A stretch of 23,816 bases of DNA from Pelagophyceae sp. CCMP2097 (taxonomy: Eukaryota; Sar; Pelagophyceae). This document shows, piece after piece, positions 1 to 9,885 of this stretch; the first letter of the stretch is position 1, and the number at the start of each line of letters is the position of its first letter. Where the stretch lies: the NCBI GenBank assembly GCA_026770575.1, contig MU657235.1:19430-43245 (forward strand). Reading direction: 5' to 3'. Under the pieces are notes generated by a model that saw nothing but the letters and a program-made list of their open reading frames with translations, ran no database searches and had not been told where the DNA came from. The position numbers and the translations under genes were made by a program.

Positions 1-257
1 GCACGGCCCAGCAGCCTCCAGCGACTTGTGACTCGACGACGCCGCGCCGCGCCGAGTCGCTCACGAGGCAGACGCGCACCCCAACCTGAACGGCTCGTGC
101 TGCCATGCCGGGCGCCCGCTCGTCTCGCCGCTCCTCGCTCCGAGCGGAATCAAAATCGCACCTACTTCAACCGAGGACTTGATGTATGTATACCATTGTT
201 TCAATGTGCGAGGTCACGACCCGCGGGTTCCGCGGGCCCGGCCGCGGTGGGACTCAG
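1..257. other. Intergenic edge, nothing recognised
   Basis: Left edge of the window, downstream of VPS54. Several overlapping open frames exist on both strands, as expected at this GC content, but none has family-like sequence or consistent codon third-position bias. No RNA gene, repeat or terminator signal is visible. Confidence 0.5.
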
Positions 258-366
258 TCAGAGGTCCCGGAGAGATGCGCCTCTGCGCCTCTGGCGGAAC
301 AGCCCGTCGAGGGCAAGGGCCCCGTCGACAAGCAGCGAGGGGTCGTCCAGCAGGGCCAGCCTCTCG
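258..366 (-). CDS. Possible alternative last exon of VPS54
   Basis: On the minus strand an open stretch reads ALCERLALLDDPSLLVDG and ends in a TGA at 258-260. It has a regular hydrophobic pattern and GC-rich third positions. If the last coding part of VPS54 is spliced from a GTACTC donor (about 458) to a CACCAG acceptor just above 366, it joins in frame to LKLDALIDA instead of stopping at 452. The intron would be about 90 nt, like others in the gene. It could equally be 3' UTR with chance coding character. Confidence 0.35.
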
Positions 367-451
367 CAGAGCGCGCCTCTGGTGCGTCCCCTCGGCGTCG
401 GTCGACAGTGGTGAGTTTGATTACGAGAAGCGACGCGTCGCGAGTCGCCGC

Positions 452-3400
452 TCATCGTCTCGAGTACGCGTCGATGAGCGCGTCGAGCTTGAGCCGCGCC
501 GGCTGCAGCGCGTCGACCTTGGCGAAGCCGGCCGAGAGGAAGCGCAGGTCCTCTGCCACGCGCAGCTTGCCTAGGAAAGCGGGGTGCCGCCGCGGCGAAC
601 GACCGCAAAACGCTCACCGTTGGCCGTCGCGGGCTTGCAGGCCTCGAAGAGCTGCGGGATCTTCGAATTGAGCAGGTCGCGGATGTTGGTGTGCACCTGG
701 AAGCGTGGCGTGAGTCGCCGGGGACAACTCTACCCGTCTCAAAGGCCGACGCGACGGCCCGCCTCTGCGTTTTCCGATGCGCGCACCTCGACGAGCTGCT
801 CGCGCGGGAGCTGCTTTAGCAGGACGGAGTGCATGGCGGCGACGTTTTTCACGACGTCGCCGATGAAGGACGACCTCGGCGCGTCCGTCGGCGCGGCAGC
901 GTCCCAGTCCGTGCCCGGCAGCGCCAGCGCGGAAGCGTCGACGCTCTCCGCGATGATGGAGACGAACTTGGACAGGATCTTCGTGCCTAGGTCCGTCGAC
1001 TCTCCTGGCAAGACTTCAAAGGTTCCCCTTACGGTGCTCCCCGTAGTCCTTGGCGACCGCGTCGAGTTCGATCAGCAGAGGCTGGTGCTTGGGCGGCAGC
1101 TGCGCGGCGAGGTGCGCGCGGACGTGGGGCAGGAGAGCGGCGAAGAAGGAGAGGCAATTCGAAGCTAAAGCCAGGTGCTTGGCCGTGATCGTCCTCAGCC
1201 GCGCGGATGAATGGATGGCGCCGGCGCACAGCACGAGCTGCTTGGTGCGCTGCTCGAAGAAGCGCAAGACGTCTACGACTCTTTGCAGGACGTCTGTCGC
1301 GAGGACGTGAAAGTTCGAGGCCACCGCAAGGTTCTCCAGTATCATCTCCAGCAGAACGACAGCTGACCACACCACCTTATACGCCTTGCCATCCACGACC
1401 CCAGCGTGCAGCTCGCGCTTGCCCGCCGCCACCTTTACGATTTCCGGTTTGGTGCCCGGGGGCGGCGGCGCTAAAGCCTCTAAAGCCTTTTGCCTTTCGA
1501 GGCAAAAGTCCGCCTGGGCCCACTTCTCCGAGTCGAGTGTCGTAGCGAGCTCGTTCTTGTGCCGAGCGTGCTTGTGTTCCACAAAGGCCTTTGCGTGGGC
1601 TAAAAGGGCGGACCGCAAGCCGTAGCCCGTGGTGCACGACACATATTCGATCGCTTTCACAAAATTCAGCGAAGAGTCCCAGAGCTGCTTCAGCTCGTGC
1701 AGCTTCAGGCGCGACTGCGCCTCCTTGCGCTGCGTCAATAAACGCGATATCTGCTGGAGAGCGGATTCACAAAGGGCTTGCGTGACTTGCGATGATCTCT
1801 GGCACACCTCAAGCTGCTCAACAGTCAAGTCGCCCGCGTTCGAGACGTGGCTCGCGAGAGCCTCCGACTTGTCCGCGGAAGCGGAGACGACGCGCAGCTG
1901 CTGCATCTTGTTGGTGGCCGTTTTTGACGAGGCGCGGCCGTCGCGGACGAAATCGATCAGCAAGTTGTGCAGTGCCACCGCAGTACAAACATGCGACAAA
2001 ACGTGCTCCAAACACAAGTCGAGGCACGACTGGAACGCGCCGCAGTCCAAAGCGACGAGCCGGGCTTGAGTGACGGTCGTGCTCGCCCCTTTGGCGTCCT
2101 CGGCGTCGGCCACGCACTCGTGCACCACCGTCCCGAGAATCTCGCGCGCCTCGTCCTCGAAGCGAGACTGGTACTTGTCCAGGACGGAAGCCATCTTGCC
2201 GGACCTAGAGGCGTGGTGTCTGTTCGCTTCAAGATGGTTCTGCTTGCGACGTTTTCCTGGTCGTTTCTCCGGTCCAGGGCGTGCCACAAGGCGGCGCACC
2301 GCATCAACCCGCGCATGACGTTGACGAGCTTGGGCGTCTCGTGCTGCAGCGTCGCGCTGCGGTTTGAAAAGTCGTCGGTCGTCGGAGTGTCGTCGTGCTT
2401 TCCGTTCTTCGCCGCCGCGTCCTCGCCGCCTTCCACCGGCTGCCAGCTCGAGGTCAGCGCGAGCTGGACCCACTGCGCGCCCATGTAGCCCATGGCCAGG
2501 CCTTCGAATTGCGTCAAGTGCTGGGCCAAGTGCTGCACGCAAGAGAGGCCTTCCAAGTGCTCCTTCAACACCAAGCGACAAGCGGCGACGACGTCGACCG
2601 CCGCGGAGAAGTCTTCTGCGAGCATGAGCTCGCGGACGGCGTCGCAGGCGGTGCGCACGTAAGCCACGTGCTGCAGCTTGGAATGAAGTCGCACCAAATT
2701 CGACCTACGAGGCTCTTTTCGAGTGTCCCCGCTTTTTAAAGTGCCCCCGCGCGAAACGGATCGTGGGAGCGGCATGTCCAACAGTGCCCCAAGGATATTG
2801 CGCCCGTGTGAAGGCCCGCGGCACGCATCGCGAGGAGGCGACGCGTCGCGACGCAAGGCGCGGCTTCGCACTGTCTGCACGCCAGCCGGGGCACGCGCAT
2901 GGTCCCTTCCACCGTGTCGCACTGCATCTCCCGGATGCGCATGCGGAGCTGCTGGACCTGTTGGCAGGCGGCGGCAACTTTCATCCAGAGATCTTGGAAA
3001 TTGGATAGGGCCCTGAAAAAGTCGCCTAAAGTCGCGGTTATTCGATAGGGCCCTGAAAAAGTCGCCTTAAGTCGCGGTTGACAGCCCTTGAAACTTGAGG
3101 GCCCTCGAGAAAGGGAGCCCATCCTGCCGCCTTGACAGGGCCTCCCCTCGAGAAGCCTCCCTGATGCTCTCTTTCCTGAAAATAGGGCGCGGCCAGGCCA
3201 CCGCTCGACGAAGAAAGCTGCTTCACCAACACGCCCTCCACCACGTCCAAGTGGTGGGCCAGTTCGTCCTGGTGCGCCTGCTGCCACGCAGCGTCGCGGT
3301 CAGTCTGATCGGACAGCAGCGCCTAGGGGCGGCATCGTTGAAAAGGATCCTTTTTTTCCAAAACTGCTCAAGCACGCCCTCACGGGGCTGGCGTCTGCGA

Positions 3401-4191
3401 GCTTGAAGTCGGCGTCGAAGAATTGCTTCGGGACGGCGCGGAACGGTTCGGATTCGAGAGGATCCTATAACGCGCGTCGAGAACGGCAAACGGCAGTCCA
3501 ACAAAGTTTTCGTTCAGGGATGCTCCCTTTTTGAAAGCGAATCCAATGGCTTTCTAAACTCTCCTTGAGAGAGGCGGCGGACGCCGGGGCGTCACTTGGA
3601 CGTCCTTGCTCGTTTCAGCCTACGGTCGTCGCCCGTCGTCGCCGGTCATTCCCACGGCATCCAAGAGCACCCTTTGAGCCATCATGCACCCTCGCCGCGG
3701 GACCACGACGCCTCTCCACGCCGCCCCTGCGCGGCGCCACGTCTGCCGCGGCCGCGTTTCCGCGGCGCCCCCGACGCACTTCGTTCTCGGCGTGATGGAG
3801 TACGAAAGAAGCGTAAAGCTTCGTTAGCGCGGGCGAGGTGCACTCTGCAAAGTCGTGGATGGAGAGCGACCGGTCGACGGAGATGGTAGGCTGCGACGGA
3901 AATGAGTTGGCTGGAATTCCAACACGTCGATATAGCACTGCACTAATGCAAACCACGCCAAACCAAAGCGCACCTCCTTGTCTCGCGGGTCCTCGAAGAG
4001 CGACCCGAAGACGCTCGACCGCTCGGTGCCCGCGCGCGGGTTTCGAACCTTGTCAATTTTACGATAGAGTCCCGGTGCGGACGACCCCCAACACGCATCG
4101 CCTTCGGCTCCGCGGCCGCGCCTCTGAAAGGCGGACGCACCACGGAGGTGAGCGAGAAGCTGCTGCCGAAGTCGTCCGCCTCCGACGCCAT
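452..4191 (-). CDS. VPS54: VPS54, GARP complex tethering subunit (multi-exon)
   Basis: Vps54 is the subunit of the GARP complex (Vps51-54) that tethers endosome-derived vesicles at the trans-Golgi network. Exons supported by frame, splice sites and alignment with animal Vps54 from memory: 3384-3464, 3202-3322, 2872-3025, 2300-2704, 1033-2204, 787-986, 618-696 and 452-570. Phases agree at every junction and introns are 46-176 nt. The N-terminal coiled region has the HHLDVVEGVLVKQL and DFFRAL blocks. The C-terminal Vps54 domain has YKVVWSAVVLLEMILE, LVLCAGAIHSS, TITAKHLALAS, VRAHLAAQLPPK and AKDYGEHR. The proposed start is ATG at 4191 (MASEADDFGSSFSL), followed by exons near 4010-4080 (FGSLFEDPRDKE) and 3845-3895 (SVDRSLSIHDFAE). 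Links between about 3465 and 3890 are uncertain. A final extra intron could move the end to 258. Identity is firm; the 5' part is tentative. Confidence 0.9.
3001..3080. repeat. 40-bp tandem duplication over a VPS54 3' splice site
   Basis: Bases 3001-3040 and 3041-3080 are the same 40-bp unit with three mismatches. On the minus strand each copy holds a candidate acceptor followed by GGCGACTTTTTCAGGGCC. The copy nearer the exon (acceptor at 3026-3027, TTTAG) gives the frame that matches Vps54 (GDFFRAL). The other copy reads TTAAG and would shift the frame, because 40 is not a multiple of three. Confidence 0.9.
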
Positions 4192-4253
4192 CCTCGACGC
4201 GACGAGTCCTCGTCCACCTCGAGCTCGGAAATCGCCGAGTTTGGCAAACGGGG

Positions 4254-4334
4254 AATCATATGAATCATATGATAACTTATGATGGGGAGATCTCCCGGAT
4301 TATCCCGGTCCTCGATCTCCCGAGAGATCTCTCG
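4254..4334. repeat. Palindromes and short direct repeat upstream of VPS54
   Basis: A relatively AT-rich patch. It contains the direct repeat AATCATATG twice, the perfect palindrome GGGAGATCTCCC (4285-4296) and the perfect palindrome CGAGAGATCTCTCG (4321-4334). It lies just upstream of the proposed VPS54 start at 4191, so a regulatory role is possible but unproven. Apart from this and the minisatellite, 4192-4520 shows no gene. Confidence 0.6.
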
Positions 4335-4520
4335 GTGGTGAATCTGGGGTTCAGACGCGTCTACGCCTTTGCGGCGCCTCTGCGCTCCTGGAGGTGCGGG
4401 GGCGCGCTCGAACGACCTCGGATCCGTGCTGTGCATCGAGCGGCAGCGGCGTTTGGGGCTCCTCGTTCTGTTTAAAGTTACTTACTGAAAAGGTCTCTGG
4501 GGCGCTGTCAGCGCCGGCAT

Positions 4521-4668
4521 CGCGTCGAGCGGCCGGGACGCCGGCACGCACCGGCGACGCGTCGAGCGGCCGGGGTGCCGTCACGCGCAGGCGACGCGTC
4601 GAGCGGCCGGGGTGCCGTCACGCGCCGGCGACGCGTCGAGCGGCCGGGGCGCCGGCACGCGCAGGCGC
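4521..4668. repeat. 37-bp minisatellite, four copies
   Basis: The phrase CGCGTCGAGCGGCCGG starts at 4521, 4558, 4595 and 4632, exactly 37 bp apart. The intervening part alternates between GTGCCGTCACGCGC and CGCCGGCACGC variants. All frames stay open because of composition, but no protein-family signal is visible. It is therefore treated as a non-coding tandem repeat between VPS54 and the Sel1 genes. Confidence 0.9.
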
Positions 4669-4781
4669 TCACCGCGGTGGCGGTCGGCGGGCGACGAGAC
4701 GCCGGCGGCGGGGGCGCGGAGCCGCGACGAAGCCCGGCTCGAGCTCTTCGACCGCCGCCGCCTCGGTCGCGTACGCGAGGG

Positions 4782-5189
4782 TCACTGCCTCGAGAGGTGC
4801 GCACGCGCGAAGGACACCGCTTCGAACGTGTCGACGGCAACCACCGCGCCGGCGTGCCCCTTGGCCGCGGCGCGCTTGAAGAGGCACAGCGCCTCGTCCA
4901 AGTCCTCCGGCGTGCCGCGGGCCTCTTTACAAAGCATACCGAGGTGGTAGAGCGCTTCCGCGTTGCCCTGCGCCGCGGCGAGGCGGTACCACTTCACGGC
5001 TTCCTCGTACGACTGGGCCACGCCCTGGCCTTCGTTGAACAGCACGCCTAGACTAAATTGCCCGTCAGGAAATCCCTGCTCGCTGCGCGCCGATACCACT
5101 GCCGGCAATCTGGTAGTGATCTGGGCGCCTTCCCCATGATAATAGCAACTTCCCCATGATAATAGCGTTTCGACTGCTTTTCTGAACAC
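4782..5189 (-). pseudogene. Decayed Sel1-repeat gene copy
   Basis: The frame from about 5090 to 4782 carries good Sel1 repeats: EQGFPDGQFSLG, VAQSYEEAVKWYRLAAAQG and EALCLFKRAAAKGHAGA. Sel1 repeats form helical solenoids used as protein scaffolds. Upstream, the expected repeat is scattered over three frames within about 60 nt: CYYHGEGA in one, DHYQIAG in a second, QWYRRAAS in a third, before the first frame resumes. This means compensating small indels, or sequence errors. The block CTTCCCCATGATAATAGC is duplicated at about 5129-5167. It closely resembles the neighbouring MYND-RING-Sel1 gene (VAQSYEEAAKWWRLSEAQG), so it is probably a tandem copy that lost its N-terminal zinc fingers. It could still be expressed as a short protein from the ATG at 5189. 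Confidence 0.7.
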
Positions 5190-5628
5190 ATCGTACGTTT
5201 AGCGAGTTTTTGATGGTCTTCAAAAGTTGGCAGCACTTGTTCAGCTTCGCCCAAAGACATAGCGAGGCGCCCCCCTCGCACCAAGTCATGACCCCGCACG
5301 GGGTCGGCTCCTTGGCACTGGGGCCGGAAATAACCTTATGCCAGGGAACACAAGTAACAAATCCTCGAGCAGGGCTCGAACTTTAGTCTTTTCCACGAGC
5401 CTGGGGCGTCGCGCCTCGTCACCGAGAGCACTTGCGGACCGCGTCCCGAGACGGCTCGCACTTGGGCCAAAACTCTTGCAGCTCCAAGCACTGCTTTGCA
5501 TGTTTTGGGGGGTTTAAAGTTGCTACTCTTGTTACATCCTCGGGCGGGGTGTGGACATTCCCTTAGAGGCGTCTGCTGGCATTATGCGTCGGGCGGCCGG
5601 TGGGGTTGCGGATGGACGGCATCGACGG
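5190..5628. other. Gap between two Sel1 genes, possible gene remnants
   Basis: No intact gene. On the minus strand short coding-like pieces appear, such as CLELQEFWPKCEPSRDAVRK near 5415-5500 and VEKTKVRALLEDLLLVFPG near 5340-5400, in different frames. They may be the degraded 5' part of the truncated Sel1 copy or unrelated insertions. I recognise no family in them. Confidence 0.4.
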
Positions 5629-6836
5629 TCATGTCGGTGGAGCGGCGCGCGCCGCTGCGAGTTTCGCCGCGAGCCGTTCGACCGCCGCAGCAGCGTCGGC
5701 GTTCCCTTTTGCCGCGGCGAGCTTGTAGAGGCGCAGCGCCTCCTCGTCATCTTGTGGCCTGCCGCGGCCGTTTTCAAAACACGCGCCGACGTAGTGACAC
5801 TCGCTCGCGTAGCGCTGCACCGCTTCGAGTTCTGCCTCAACTATTTCGATCATCTCGGCAGCCTCAGCGTGCCCTCGTGCTGCGGCGCACTTGTAGAGGC
5901 GCAGCACCTCGTGGAGGTCGTAGTCCACGCATTTCAAATAACAGTTTGCGTGGTTGTAGGAATCTACTGTAAAGCCCTGCGCCTCGGAGAGGCGCCACCA
6001 CTTCGCGGCTTCTTCGTACGACTGCGCCACGCCCTTGCCGTGGTAGAACAGCTGGGCAAGTAAGCCTTGAGCGTTAGGATATCCTTGGTCGGCTGCACGT
6101 TGAAACCACTGCGCGGCGGTCTTGTGGTTGATCTTGACGCCGTCGCCTTGATAATAACAAAAGCCCAGTCGGTTCTGAGCCCTTGCGTGCCCTTGCGCCG
6201 CAGCGAGCTCGTAAAGCTGGAACGCCCGCTTGAAACTCTGCTTGAGACCCGACCGACCAGAGTAATACTCGGCTGCGATCTCCACCTGTGCCTGGGCGTT
6301 CCCCTTGTCCACGTGCTTCTGCAGCCGGCGCAGCTTCTCGGCAGGCGTCTTGCAGATTTCAGACCGGCAGAGCGGGCACCGATTGTCGTGCTTCTTGCAC
6401 TCGTCGGAGCATTTCTTACACATCCTCGTGCAGCAGCAATCGTAGAATGATATCACTGGCCTTGCACCGTCGACTGGGAGCAGGTCCAGGCAGATGGGGC
6501 AGTTGCCGCGCCAGTCCACCGTGTCGTTCTGCGCGCTGGCCGTGACTGCAGCCGTCTTTTCCAGCCGAACAGCCGATAAGCGCGCCGCCGCATTTAAACC
6601 AGATGCCGGCGCGACGTCCTCGACGACGGACGGCACCTCCTTGATCTTCAGCTTCAGCGGTCCTGGAACTCGGCTGCCATTTGCCTGCACTGCTCCTTGT
6701 GCCCGCCCTCCTTCCAGTCTACGCGCTGGCACGCCTTGGAGCAGTAGTGGCGGGATTTGCACTTGGCGCAGTGCTTGCCGTCCGGCGCGCCGCAGACGCA
6801 GCAGGGCTTGGGCGCGGCGGCGGGCGCGTCCCCCAT
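5629..6836 (-). CDS. MYND-RING-Sel1 repeat protein, frame-shifted
   Basis: A probable ubiquitin-ligase-like or scaffold protein of a family expanded in pelagophytes. The start is taken at ATG 6834-6836 (MGDAPAAAPKP), just before a MYND zinc finger: CCVCGAPDGKHCAKC, HYCSKACQ, then H and C at the right spacing. A RING-type finger follows at 6367-6501, CPICL ... CCCTRMCKKC ... RCPLCR, with cysteines where a classic RING has histidine. Then come about five Sel1 repeats to the TGA at 5629 (EYYSGRSGLKQSFKRAFQLY, LGFCYYQGDG, LFYHGKGVAQSYEEAAKWW and others). The MYND frame ends at a TGA at 6654-6656, whereas the RING frame is offset by one base and overlaps it. No plausible intron fits, so a 1-nt deletion or sequencing error near 6657 is likely. 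With it corrected the product would be about 400 aa. Confidence 0.8.
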
Positions 6837-7138
6837 GTCGTCGGAGCTGAGGGCAGTCCAGTCAGTCGCGTTCTGAGTGACCTTTTGTGAACCCACGACG
6901 GTCCCTTCGCCGAAACTAGATTGACTTTCCTTAGGCGGAATTCTGAATTCCGAGTCTGCGCGCGCGGCGGGGCGCCGCGCCAAAGTCGACTCGCGACCGG
7001 GCGGTCTGCTCGGCGCCGCGGGTCTACGCCCGCTTCGCCCGGCCTCCCTCCGACGGCCCGCGGGCGCGGCGCCGCCGCCTCTACGGGTCATGTCTTTTCT
7101 CTACAAAGTGGATACAAATGGGGTGTGTGACTAAGTAG

Positions 7139-9338
7139 TCAAACTGCCACCCAGACCTCGAAGATGTCGCCATTCGCCTTTTGGGCGATTTGCACGACGT
7201 CTGCCCCGAAGAGCTCGCGAACGACCTACGTTGGAAGGGCGCGTCTCGTCAAAGTCTCTCGCGGCCTTGCCGCCGCGGCCTTCCTCGTTGCCCCCTTTTC
7301 GTGGACGCACGAGCTGCCACTCGGCGTCTTGTTTGTCCCAGCCGGCGGTGCGGAGCATGGCGAGTGGTTTTGCAAATGGCGACCTAGACGCGATCTGTCG
7401 TCGTCCGAAAGACCCGTTTGCTCATCCGTTTGCCCATCCTTTCCCGCGCTTCTCGGGCCTCGGTGCATCGCGGACGCTCGGCGCACGGCAGCGTGCCGAG
7501 CGTGCGCAGGGCGAGGACGAAGTCCGATTTCATTTTTTGGTGTACCGCGGCTTGCGCGTCTGCGGCTGTCGCGGCTTCCGCCCCCGTCGCAGCGCCCTCT
7601 GCGTCCTCCGGCGGCGCGCCGAGCGCGTAGCCCTGGTCGTAGGTGAAGCCGGACTTTGCGTCGACAAAGGCGCCGCCGGAGTTTGCCAAGGTTGAAATGA
7701 GGAGCGAAACATTTCTCGCATCGTAGACAGCGTCGTCCTCGTCCTCCCCGTCGTCGTCGGCGGCGCTTGCCTCCAACGCCTCCAAAGCCTCGGACGCATT
7801 GGCCTGCGCCGCGGCCTGCGTTTTCTGCGCGCCCATGAGCGCCGCCGACCGCGCCACGGCCAGCCACTCGCCTCCCGCGTCCGAAGCCCCACCGAAGCGG
7901 TGCCGCGCCGTAAACGACACCTTTGGCTCCAACGGAACCTCTTCCGGCGAGAAGAGCATTTGCATTTCCTTTTCTTCATGCTTTGGCAGCACGTAGACCC
8001 TTCTCCCTAACGTAAAGTCGAAGGAAAAAGCCGCTTGGACCATCCTCGCGAGCGCCGAGAGTAAGGAAGTCACCTTTCGGCACGGCGGGAACTTTAAAGG
8101 GTTCCGGTCGTGCAGGATGCGCCGGATCCAGGACTGGAGGTAGAGCGCCGAGGCGAACTCTCGCTCTTCTTCATCTAAAAACTTCCAAGTCGCTTCGAAG
8201 ACCGGTCGTTGGTCGCCACCAGTCCCGAAGATGGCCGACCGCTGCCTTTCCGAGAGGCCGTTGAACGGTTCGCACTGGGTCGCCGCTTTTGAAGATTTGG
8301 CCCGGTCTTTCCGCCTTAACACACCTCCAACCACCCTCCTCCCTTTCACCTCCACCCGCAGCTCCGACGTCGTCCAGACCTTTAAATGCATGCTCTCCGT
8401 GACGCCGTCGCTCGTCTCGACGTCGAAGTCTTTCTCTGAGCAAGAGCGCCATCGCACTTTCCGTCGACCGTCGTAGTCCCTCACAACACTATCCTCTAAA
8501 GCCTGCGCCTTCAAGGACTGCGCCGCCTCCTCGTCCTTCAAAGCCTGCCTGGAGACCATCAACTCCGTGCCCTGCATCAGCCTCTGGAACGCGTTGGCGT
8601 CTCTCTGCCTTTGGGCGGGCGTCAAGTTGATTCCCGCAATGTCTCTCGTCGAAAACGAATACTCGCCTTCCTTCAAGTCCTTGTAAACGCCCGGGTTGTT
8701 CCGCGCGTCGGCAAACGTCCGCGCCACCGCGCCGCTGGACGCGTTGCGCGGGGCGACGACCGCGTTGGGCTGCATCCCGAGCATGCTGAGAAAACACTTC
8801 AAGGCTGCCGAAGGTCCATCCACCTTGCTCATGTCCACCGATTCGATCAGCTGCTCCACCTAGAACCGCGTCTCCCGAAGACGCTCGAGAGCGGCCTCGC
8901 CTTGGGACACGACGCCTCGGGACAGACAAGGCGTCTCCTCGGAACGTGACGAGGCGCTCTCCTCGGAACATGACCGAAACGCACCGTGCTCGTGCGGACG
9001 CGCTTCGGCTTGGCCGCCGGCGCCTTGACCTTGTTCAGCAGCGCCGCCAGCTACGGTCGTCTTCATCGGACGAGGTGGGGATCCCTTGTCGACGTCTCCA
9101 ACGTTCTTCGTCGTACCTCCACCGACCACCGAATCTCAGAGTCTTCCCCCGCCTCTCCCGCCTACACCAGGGCGGACGCGGCTCTTGCCTTGGAGTCGGT
9201 GGCCTTTGCAGTTGTTAGGGTCTGCCTCTTCTTGGAGAGCGCGGCCGGCTTGGCAACCGGTCCCGCCTTTTCGGAAACCACCGTCCTCGACGACGCCCCA
9301 CCCACGCTGCCATATTCGTCGGCCGCGCCGCGCGGCAT
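7139..9338 (-). CDS. Five-exon conserved-looking protein, unknown function (589 aa)
   Basis: Not recognised. Exons 9168-9338, 8985-9050, 7487-8859, 7311-7383 and 7139-7225 join with consistent phases (0, 0, 2, 0). Donors are GTGTAG, GTGCGT, GTGCGC and GTGCGT; acceptors all end in TAG. The start ATG at 9336-9338 (MPRGAADEYG) is chosen as the first methionine with coding-like codon use; a more upstream ATG at 9470 is possible. The N-terminal 80 residues are Ala/Lys-rich and basic. The middle has WKFLDEEEREFASALYLQSW and RRVYVLPKHEEKEMQMLF, then an acidic Asp/Glu patch (ASAADDDGEDEDDAVYDARN). The C-terminus is FALPLAMLRTAGW-like (PFAKPLAMLRTAGWD) and ends ANGDIFEVWVAV. No transmembrane segment, signal peptide or catalytic motif was seen. 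Reality as a gene is well supported by the exon joins; function is unknown. Confidence 0.75.
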
Positions 9339-9885
9339 CACGCCGGCGCACGTGCCGGCGCGACGCAAGCCGGACGATGCGCTCTGATTCCGGCGCGGCA
9401 GCTTGCGGAGAGAGAGCCGACGAGAAACCCGGTTGCCACCAACGGTTCGAGGTTGCCGTGTGGGTATCACACGGCCGTTACATAGGGAATCTTACTAGAA
9501 ATTCCGAGGGCGTTACTGGGAAGAATGTGGTATCTTACCAGGGTATTTACCCCGTGGAGGGGTATCGGATGCCCTGTGAGACCACGTCGTAGGGCGCCCC
9601 CCCTCGGTTCGAGGCGCTCGTGGGATGAGTCGCACTCGAGTGGGTTCGATGAAAAGGTTCGATGAAAAGGTTCGTTGAAAGGCATATCGCAAGGGCCCTG
9701 GTCTACGACTCGTTCCCACTTACGGGCTTCCACCCGGTACGGCTCGAGAGAGGCAGCCCTCTCGATTCCCCACGGGCCGAACGTCGCCAGCCTTCAGCTT
9801 CCCCGGCCGGTCCTCGCGTCCACCCTTCCCCGCCGGTCTCCGCGTCCACCCGCGAGTCGTCTAGTCTAGACTGTAGAAAATGCGT
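9339..9885. other. Intergenic region with a 13-bp triple repeat
   Basis: No gene recognised. The stretch is less GC-rich than its surroundings around 9470-9560. At 9643-9682 the unit GGTTCGATGAAAA occurs three times in tandem, the last copy diverged (GGTTCGTTGAAAG). It separates the start of the 589-aa gene from the end of the CDP-alcohol phosphotransferase gene. Confidence 0.5.

Noticed and set aside
1957..2922. 321-codon minus frame as a separate gene
   Set aside because: It contains one VPS54 exon (2300-2704) plus intron read-through at both ends; splicing into the VPS54 model is better.
4038..4070. Possible tRNA T-arm (GGGTTTCGAACC)
   Set aside because: No matching acceptor stem, D-arm or anticodon arm around it; it lies at the edge of a VPS54 exon.
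4575..5051. Open frames through the 37-bp repeats
   Set aside because: 37 is not a multiple of three and all frames stay open only because of composition; no protein similarity.
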